Positions 59,501 to 64,000 of a stretch of DNA of 64,000 nucleotides are shown piece after piece (positions within the stretch are counted from its first letter, which is position 1; each line of letters begins with the position of its first letter). A program made the translations under genes and the position numbers. Below the pieces are notes generated by a model. That model saw only the letters and a program-made list of their open reading frames with translations. It was not told the origin of the DNA and did no database searches. The stretch is from Saccharothrix saharensis (GTDB taxonomy: Bacteria; Actinomycetota; Actinomycetes; Mycobacteriales; Pseudonocardiaceae): the NCBI RefSeq assembly GCF_006716745.1, contig NZ_VFPP01000001.1:6211386-6275385 (forward strand). Reading direction: 5' to 3'.

Positions 59501-59903
59501 CGGCGAGGAGTACCAGGTCGACCTGGAGCCCGGCGTGCGGTTGCTGATCGGGTTGGAGGCCATCGGCGAGGCCGACGAGCGCGGCATCCGCACGGTGATG
59601 GCGACGTTGAACGGGCAGCTGCGGCCGATCCAGGTGCGTGACCGGTCGATCGCGGCCGAGGTGCCCGTGGCGGAGAAGGCGGATCGGGGCAACCCCGGTC
59701 ACGTCGCGGCGCCGTTCGCGGGGGTCGTCACGCCGAGCGTGGCGGAGGACGACGTGGTCGAGGTCGGGCAGACGATCGCGACCATCGAGGCGATGAAGAT
59801 GGAGGCGGCGATCACCGCGCCCAAGGCCGGGCGGGTGAAGCGGCTGGCGGTGCGCGGGGTGCAGCAGGTCGAGGGTGGGGATCTGCTGATCGTGCTGGAG
59901 TGA
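56526..59903 (+). CDS. pyc: pyruvate carboxylase
   Basis: A 1125-residue biotin enzyme that makes oxaloacetate from pyruvate. Order: biotin carboxylase domain (1-455, with KAVAGGGGRGMRRV), carboxyltransferase domain (about 530-810, TDTTFRDAHQSLLATRVR) and biotinyl domain with the biotinylated Lys1091 in IEAMKMEAA. A single full-length polypeptide. ATG 56526 has GGGAGGGAA. It is Rv2967c in the mycobacterial order, where it is followed by rsmD and coaD. Confidence 0.98.
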   Translation: MFRKVLVANRGEIAIRAFRAAYELGAGTVAVFPHEDRNSLHRLKADESYEIGEPGHPVRAYLSVEEIIKAARKAGADAVYPGYGFLSENPELARACAEAGITFVGPPSDVLELTGNKARAIAAAREAGLPVLKSSEPSSDIDALVRAAEDIAFPVFVKAVAGGGGRGMRRVEEPGALREALEAASREAESAFGDPTVFLEQAVVEPRHIEVQILADGEGNVMHLFERDCSVQRRHQKVIEIAPAPNLAPELRDRICADAVRFARHIGYRNAGTVEFLLDPNGNYVFIEMNPRIQVEHTVTEEVTDVDLVQSQMRIASGETLDDLGLSQETVQLRGAALQCRITTEDPANGFRPDTGMISAYRSPGGSGIRLDGGTTGAGTVIGAHFDSMLVKLSCRGRTFGAAVARARRAVAEFRIRGVSTNIPFIQAVLDDPDFYEGRVTTSFIEKRPHLLTARHSADRGTRMLTYLADVTVNKPNGPRPSVVDPRVKLPVVDLNAEPPAGSKQKLVELGPEGFARWLRESKALAVTDTTFRDAHQSLLATRVRTKDLLAVAPHVARMTPQLLSLEAWGGATYDVALRFLAEDPWERLAALREAVPNITLQMLLRGRNTVGYTPYPEAVTSAFVEEATKTGIDVFRIFDALNDVEQMRPAIEAVRETGTALAEVCLCYTSDLSNPDERLYTLDYYLKLAEQIVGAGAHVLAIKDMAGLLRPPAAARLVTALRKEFDLPVHLHTHDTAGGQLATYLAAIQSGVDAVDGAVASMAGTTSQPPLSAIVAATDYTEHATGLDLRAVCDLEPYWESVRKVYAPFESGIPGPTGRVYSHEIPGGQLSNLRTQAVALGLGQKFEEIEAMYAAADRMLGRLVKVTPSSKVVGDLALHLVGAGVKPEEFEADPGRFDIPASVIGFLHGELGDPPGGWPEPFRSKALQGRAAPKGVAELTEDDVKGLETDRRATLNRLLFPAPTKEYLAHREAYGDTSVLGSKDFFYGLKPGEEYQVDLEPGVRLLIGLEAIGEADERGIRTVMATLNGQLRPIQVRDRSIAAEVPVAEKADRGNPGHVAAPFAGVVTPSVAEDDVVEVGQTIATIEAMKMEAAITAPKAGRVKRLAVRGVQQVEGGDLLIVLE

Positions 59904-59957
59904 CGGGGAGTGGGGGTGGGTCCGGGCTGGGGTAGGGGCGGCTCGGAGGTCCGGTCC

Positions 59958-60031
59958 GGCTCGATGTGACATGGGCCCCTCACGGGTGCTTCAGGCGGGC
60001 TGAAGCACCCGTACCCGTGTCACATCGAGCC
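59958..60031 (+). terminator. two-tier long hairpin after pyc
   Basis: An outer stem of 18 bp (59958-59975 with 60014-60031, one G-U) encloses an inner perfect 12-bp stem (59982-59993 with 60001-60012), separated by a 6-nt bulge on the left and one base on the right, with loop GGCGGGC. The whole element is 74 nt and begins 54 bp after the pyc stop. No U-tract. Its length is far beyond a usual terminator. Confidence 0.75.
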
Positions 60032-60132
60032 TTGTGGGCTGGTGGTGGTGCTGGTGGGGTGAGGGGTCGAGTGGTTGTGGCCACATCCGGCGGTTGGGGG
60101 AACCGGGTCGTCCGGGGTGGCGTTGGGGTGGC

Positions 60133-61224
60133 ATGAAGAAGGTTGCCGCTGCGTTGTTCGCCCTCACGGCCGGTGCTGTCGCGTGGGCGGCGCGGGATGT
60201 GCCGTTGGCGTTCGGGGGGAAGCCGGACGGTGAGCGGGTGCGGAGGTCGCCGCGGTACCGCGAGGGGAAGTTCCACAACGCGGCGTCGACGCGGACCATG
60301 CCCGACGGGGCTGCGGGGACCGTGCGGGAGATGTTCTTCGGCGGGCAGCAGCGGCGGCCGGTGGGTGAGGTGCCGTTGGTGCCGCCCGTGGTGGGGGCGT
60401 CGTCGGACGGGTTGCACATCACTTGGTACGGGCACGCGTCGACGTTGGTCGAGATCGACGGGGCGCGGGTGTTGATCGACCCCGTGTGGAGCGACCGGTG
60501 CTCACCGTCCCCTGTGGTCGGTCCGCGGCGGCTGCACCCCGTGCCGCACGCGTTGCACGAGGTCGGGGCGGTGGACGCGGTGGTGATCTCGCACGACCAC
60601 TACGACCACCTGGACCTGCCGACGGTGCGGGCGCTGACGCGCGACACGGACGCGGTGTTCGTGGTGCCGCTGGGGATCGGGGCGCACCTGCGGAAGTGGT
60701 GGGTGCCCGAGGAGCGGATCGTGGAGCTGGACTGGGACGAGTCGCACGAGGTGGCCGGCGTCACGTTGGTGGCGACGGCGGCGCAGCACTTCTCCGGGCG
60801 GGGGTTCCAGCGCGACACGACGCTGTGGGCGTCGTGGGTGCTGAAGGGGCCGGAGCACCGGGTCTACTACAGCGGTGACACCGGTTACTTCGACGGGTAC
60901 AAGCGGATCGGCGAGGAGCACGGGCCGTTCGACGCCTCGTTGATCCAGATCGGGGCGTACGGGCCGGGGTGGCCGGACATCCACATGACGCCCGAGGAGG
61001 GTGTCGCGGCGCACCGGGACGTGCGCGGCGGGCTGCTGGTGCCCGTGCACTGGGCGACCTTCAACCTGGCGTTCCACGACTGGTCCGAGCCGGTGGAGCG
61101 GGTGTGGCGCGAGGCGGAGGCGCACGAGGTGCCGTTGGCGGTGCCGCGGCCCGGTGAGCGGATCGACGTGGCGCGGCCGCCGGCGGTCGACGGGTGGTGG
61201 CAGGCGCTCTCGGTGGGACGATGA
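60133..61224 (+). CDS. metallo-beta-lactamase-fold hydrolase, NAPE-PLD-like
   Basis: A 363-residue enzyme with a hydrophobic N-terminus (KKVAAALFALTAGAVAWAA, maybe a membrane anchor). Metal-site motifs: SHDHYDHLD, HITWYGHAST, QHFSGRG, YYSGDTGYFDGYK and VPVHWATF. This fits the UlaG/NAPE-PLD group, which hydrolyses phospholipids or cyclic phosphates. Substrate unknown. ATG 60133 has GGGGTGG. It lies between pyc and rsmD, which are neighbours in mycobacteria. Confidence 0.88.
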   Translation: MKKVAAALFALTAGAVAWAARDVPLAFGGKPDGERVRRSPRYREGKFHNAASTRTMPDGAAGTVREMFFGGQQRRPVGEVPLVPPVVGASSDGLHITWYGHASTLVEIDGARVLIDPVWSDRCSPSPVVGPRRLHPVPHALHEVGAVDAVVISHDHYDHLDLPTVRALTRDTDAVFVVPLGIGAHLRKWWVPEERIVELDWDESHEVAGVTLVATAAQHFSGRGFQRDTTLWASWVLKGPEHRVYYSGDTGYFDGYKRIGEEHGPFDASLIQIGAYGPGWPDIHMTPEEGVAAHRDVRGGLLVPVHWATFNLAFHDWSEPVERVWREAEAHEVPLAVPRPGERIDVARPPAVDGWWQALSVGR

Positions 61225-61228
61225 CCGG

Positions 61229-61795
61229 GTGACCAGGATTGTCTCGGGTGTCGCGGGTGGCCGCCGATTGCAGGTGCCGCCGCGCGGCACCCGCCCTACT
61301 TCCGACCGGGTCCGCGAGGCGTTGTTCAGCTCGTTGGAGACGTTGGTCGACCTCGACGGCGCGGTGGTGCTGGACCTCTACGCGGGGTCGGGCGCGCTGG
61401 GGTTCGAGGCGATGTCGCGGGGTGCGGCGCGGGCCACGTTCGTGGAGTCGGACAAGCGGGCTGCCGAAGTCTTGAAGAGCAACGCCAAGGTGGTCGCGCT
61501 GCCCGGGGCGACGGTGCTCAACCGCACCGCGGAGTCGGTGGTGGGCGGCGCGGCGGACGTGGCGTGCGACGTCGTGTTCGCCGATCCGCCGTACGCGGTG
61601 GGTGACGATCAGCTCAACCGGGTGCTCGCGTCGCTGGTCACGAACGGTTGGACGAAACCGGGGTCGCTGGTCGTGGTGGAACGCGACGCGCGCAGCGCTG
61701 AACCGATCTGGCCACCTGCCGTGGAATCGTTGCGCAGCAAGCGATACGGCGACACGGCGCTGCATTGGGCCGAACACGTTGACGCCTCCGGGTGA
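61229..61795 (+). CDS. rsmD: 16S rRNA (guanine-966-N2)-methyltransferase
   Basis: A 188-residue SAM-dependent methyltransferase. SAM motif: LDLYAGSGALGFEAMSRGA; catalytic DPPY in VVFADPPYAVGDDQL. It methylates G966 of 16S rRNA. GTG 61229 begins 4 bp after the metallo-enzyme stop. It is followed by coaD, a pairing conserved in actinobacteria. Confidence 0.93.
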   Translation: MTRIVSGVAGGRRLQVPPRGTRPTSDRVREALFSSLETLVDLDGAVVLDLYAGSGALGFEAMSRGAARATFVESDKRAAEVLKSNAKVVALPGATVLNRTAESVVGGAADVACDVVFADPPYAVGDDQLNRVLASLVTNGWTKPGSLVVVERDARSAEPIWPPAVESLRSKRYGDTALHWAEHVDASG

Positions 61796-61849
61796 TGCCG
61801 ACCACGCACCTGAGTGGATGCGTCCGATCGGGTGCTACCGTCCGAAACC

Positions 61850-62332
61850 ATGACGCGTGCCGTGTGCCCCGGCTCCTACGACCCGGCCACCAACGGACAC
61901 CTGGACATCATCGGCAGAGCGGCGAAGCTCTTCGACGAGGTCGTCGTCGCCGTGCTCATCAACAAGAACAAGAAGACCCTGTTCTCCGTCGAGGAGCGCA
62001 CGGAGATGCTGCGCGAGGTCACCGCGCAGTGGCCGAACGTCCGCGTCGACGCCTGGCACGGCCTCCTGGTCGACTACTGCCTGGAGAACGACATCAAGGC
62101 CATCGTCAAGGGCCTGCGCGCGGTCAGCGACTACGACTACGAGCTGCAGATGGCGCAGATGAACCACCAGCTCACCGGGGTCGAGACGCTGTTCATGCCG
62201 ACCAACCCGATCTACAGCTTCCTGGCCAGCTCCCTGGTCAAGGACGTGGCCACCTACGGCGGCGACGTGACCAGCCTGCTGCCGCCGTCGATCAAGGACC
62301 GGCTCGCCGCGCGGCTCGCCGAGGGTCGCTGA
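61850..62332 (+). CDS. coaD: phosphopantetheine adenylyltransferase
   Basis: A 160-residue nucleotidyltransferase for coenzyme A synthesis. Motif GSYDPATNGHLDIIGRAA carries the TxGH site; ISSS-type segment is FLASSLVKDVATYGGDVTSLLPP. ATG 61850 has TACCGT (61836-61841) 8 nt upstream; the ATG at 61814 lies before the promoter-like box and is unlikely. Confidence 0.97.
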   Translation: MTRAVCPGSYDPATNGHLDIIGRAAKLFDEVVVAVLINKNKKTLFSVEERTEMLREVTAQWPNVRVDAWHGLLVDYCLENDIKAIVKGLRAVSDYDYELQMAQMNHQLTGVETLFMPTNPIYSFLASSLVKDVATYGGDVTSLLPPSIKDRLAARLAEGR

Positions 62333-62396
62333 GCCGTCACGCCCGGTCAACTTCCGGATGGACTGTGGTCGCCCGGTGTGGTGAGCGTTCACCGGC

Positions 62397-62709
62397 ATGA
62401 GCGAGATCACATCGCGCACCGTGAAGGTGCGTGGCCCCGTCCGTTCCGCCGAGCCAGGGGGCGGACACCGCGCGCCCGGTCCGGCGGGGCGGTCCGCACC
62501 CGTGCCCGCGGGACAACCGGACCTCCGACGACCGCGAGGGCGTCCTCCCGGCCTGCTCGACCGGCTCCTGCAGGGAGTGCACGGTCAAGGCGCCCGGCGT
62601 CTCCACGCGCGGCGCGCGGCGGGTGGCGACCGGCAACGCCACCCCGGAGCCGTACTTCCCACGGCCGACCACTGCGCGAGCTGCGTCCTGGTGACATCAC
62701 CCGTTAGCC
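62397..62709 (+). pseudogene. possible decayed or frameshifted small coding region
   Basis: Between coaD and sepIVA lie 462 bp without an intact gene. From about 62440 to 62662 one frame has almost only G/C in third positions, the coding pattern of this genome, and translates to a plausible mix ending in CSTGSCRECTVKAPG, a CX4CX2C set. The reading starts without a good codon in that frame. The ATG at 62397 (MSEITSRTVKVRG) is in a different frame, and TADHCASCVL downstream is in that frame too. Two frameshifts, or decay, would reconcile them. No product is assigned. Confidence 0.35.
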
Positions 62710-62794
62710 GGACACGCCCTGCCGATCTCCCGGCGGCGACGAGATCGGCAGGGCACACTAGGACGGGTACTGCTGTGGGCGCGAGGAGTGTGAC

Positions 62795-63511
62795 GTGTAC
62801 CGGGTGTTCGAGGCCCTCGACGAGCTGGTCACGATCGTCGAGGAAGCGCGTGGCGTGCCGATGACCTCCGGGTGCGTCGTGCCGCGCGGCGACGTGCTCG
62901 AACTCCTCGACGACGTGCGCGACGCGATCCCGGCGGAGCTGGACGACGCCCAGGACGTGCTCGACCACCGCGACGAGCTGGTCGGCAAGGCGCAGCACGA
63001 CGCGGACCAGGCGGTGAGCAAGGCCCGGTCGGACGCCGAGCGGATGGTCGCCGAGGCGCAGCACGAGGCCGAGCGGATGCTGTCCGAGGCGCGGGCGCGG
63101 GCCGAGCGGACCCTCGCCGAGGCCGAGGACCAGGCGCAGCGGACCGTCGCGGCCGGCCGCCAGGAGTACGAGGACCTGGTGGGTCGGGCGCACGCCGAGG
63201 CCGACCGGATGGTCCAGGCCGGGCGGGCCAACTACGAGCGCGCGATCGAGGAGGGCCGGGCGGAGCAGGCGCGCCTGGTCGACGGCACCGAGGTGGTGCA
63301 GGCCGCGCACGCCGAGGCGGCGCGCGTGCTGGAGGCGGCGCAGACGGAGGCCATCCGGCTGCGCAGCGAGTGCGACGCGTACGTGGACGGCAAGCTGGCC
63401 GACTTCGAGGACCTGCTCGCGCACACGCTGCGCAGCGTCGGCAAGGGGCGCTCGCACCTGCGCGGGCCGGCCGTCGCCAGCGCGGCGGCGCCGTTCGACT
63501 ATCACGAGTAA
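62795..63511 (+). CDS. sepIVA: DivIVA-like septation protein, SepIVA-type
   Basis: A 238-residue coiled-coil protein (MYRVFEALDELVTIVEEARGVP; then heptads of Glu/Ala/Arg to about residue 200). It matches M. tuberculosis Rv2927c, SepIVA, a DivIVA-domain septation factor, in both sequence style and place between coaD and the DUF177 gene. GTG 62795 has GAGGAG. It acts at the cell-division site or in envelope growth by homology. Confidence 0.87.
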   Translation: MYRVFEALDELVTIVEEARGVPMTSGCVVPRGDVLELLDDVRDAIPAELDDAQDVLDHRDELVGKAQHDADQAVSKARSDAERMVAEAQHEAERMLSEARARAERTLAEAEDQAQRTVAAGRQEYEDLVGRAHAEADRMVQAGRANYERAIEEGRAEQARLVDGTEVVQAAHAEAARVLEAAQTEAIRLRSECDAYVDGKLADFEDLLAHTLRSVGKGRSHLRGPAVASAAAPFDYHE

Positions 63512-63616
63512 CCCGACCGGACGAGGCCCCGACCAGCCGATTTCACGCGGACGCCCGTTGTCCCGTACCCTTGACCGGCTGGTCGTGGTAAGTCCCCGAC
63601 GGCAACACCAAACATC

Positions 63617-64000
63617 ATGTCTGAGCATCGTCACGCCTCCGCGCGTCCCACAGCGACCGGGCCCTGGGTCATCGACACCAGGGACCTCGGGCGTCGTGCG
63701 GGCTCCAGCCGCGGTGTGCGCCGGACGGTGCCCGCGGAGGGCGTCGGCCTCCTCGGTGTGATCGCGGTGCCGGCGGGGGGCAACGTCGAACTCGACCTCC
63801 TGCTGGAGTCGGTGGTCGAAGGCGTGCTCGTGACGGGCACGGCCGCGACGGTGGTCGAAGGCGAGTGCTCGCGCTGCCTGGAGCCGCTGTCCGCGGAGGT
63901 CGAGGTGGAGCTGACCGAGCTGTACGCGTACCCGGACAGCACCACCGACGAGACCACCGAAGAGGATGAGATCAGCCGTCTGCACGACGACCTGATCGAC
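63617..64000 (+). CDS. DUF177 (YceD) protein, C-terminus outside window
   Basis: 128 codons run to the right edge without a stop. GVLVTGTAATVVEGECSRCLEPLSAEVEVELTELY has the CxxC of DUF177, which in many bacteria lies directly before rpmF and may assist 23S rRNA or L32 assembly. ATG 63617 was chosen; no strong ribosome site is seen. Partial. Confidence 0.85.
   Translation, partial: MSEHRHASARPTATGPWVIDTRDLGRRAGSSRGVRRTVPAEGVGLLGVIAVPAGGNVELDLLLESVVEGVLVTGTAATVVEGECSRCLEPLSAEVEVELTELYAYPDSTTDETTEEDEISRLHDDLID

Noticed and set aside
57078..59972. Antisense open frame over pyc
   Set aside because: Same compositional effect; the plus strand has all pyruvate carboxylase domains.

Overview
This 64 kb window is a high-GC actinobacterial chromosome segment. 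Gene order and codon use point to the order Pseudonocardiales, probably near Saccharothrix, Actinosynnema or Lentzea; that placement is my inference from remembered gene order, not from a database search. The order closely follows the Mycobacterium tuberculosis region from lppZ (Rv3006) down to the DUF177 gene (Rv2926c). Matching landmarks are lppZ, DoxX, cfp6, ilvB-ilvN-ilvC, serA, leuB, gltX, the Gln and Glu tRNAs, an IclR gene, leuC-leuD, hupB, mutT1, ppk, fbiD, gpsA, ddl, a DUF3515 gene, thiL, ung, rpmB, a DAK-domain gene, recG, pyc, rsmD, coaD and sepIVA. No phage, insertion sequence, CRISPR array or secondary-metabolite cluster was found.

Layout. 1-5.4 kb: membrane and lipoprotein genes, an alpha/beta hydrolase, a 2-hydroxyacid dehydrogenase, DoxX and a DUF2716 protein. 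5.4-18.9 kb: branched-chain amino acid and serine synthesis (ilvD, a VKOR-family gene, cfp6, an attenuated ilvBNC operon, serA, leuB) with a large secreted subtilase inserted before leuB. 18.9-22.2 kb: a repeat cluster, a cobalamin riboswitch and a three-gene ABC importer. 22.2-29.4 kb: cimA behind an isoleucine-codon leader and attenuator, a streptogrisin-fold protein that has lost its catalytic triad, an FAH-family enzyme, a flavoprotein, gltX, a HAD phosphatase, tRNA-Gln and tRNA-Glu. 29.6-33.3 kb: an IclR regulator divergent from leuCD, then hupB. 33.6-42.2 kb: mutT1, ppk, a small OB-like protein, an LVIVD protein, fbiD/cofC, an acyltransferase, gpsA and a cystathionine gamma-lyase. 42.2-44.9 kb: a cysteine-type leader peptide with cysteine dioxygenase, then a PNPOx-family enzyme divergent from a MocR regulator. 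44.9-56.2 kb: a second repeat cluster, ddl, DUF3515, an Lrp-like domain, thiL, GNAT, gamma-carbonic anhydrase, ung, rpmB, a DAK-domain protein, recG, a lipoprotein and a DivIVA-like coiled-coil protein. 56.5-64 kb: pyc, a metallo-beta-lactamase-fold enzyme, rsmD, coaD, a decayed coding stretch, sepIVA and the start of a DUF177 gene.

How it works together. The core theme is branched-chain amino acid synthesis. The pathway genes ilvD, ilvB, ilvN, ilvC, leuB, leuC, leuD and cimA lie in separate transcription units. Three different controls are visible: a Leu/Val leader attenuator on ilvBNC, an Ile leader attenuator on cimA, and an IclR regulator with a palindrome on leuCD. A fourth RNA-level control, a cysteine-type leader, precedes cysteine dioxygenase, and a cobalamin riboswitch precedes the ABC importer.

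Two genome-wide habits stand out. At least 16 genes carry a TANNNT box only 5 to 9 nt before the start codon, as expected for leaderless transcripts. Gene-end hairpins are long and nearly perfect but lack U-tracts, whereas the two attenuator hairpins do have U-tracts.
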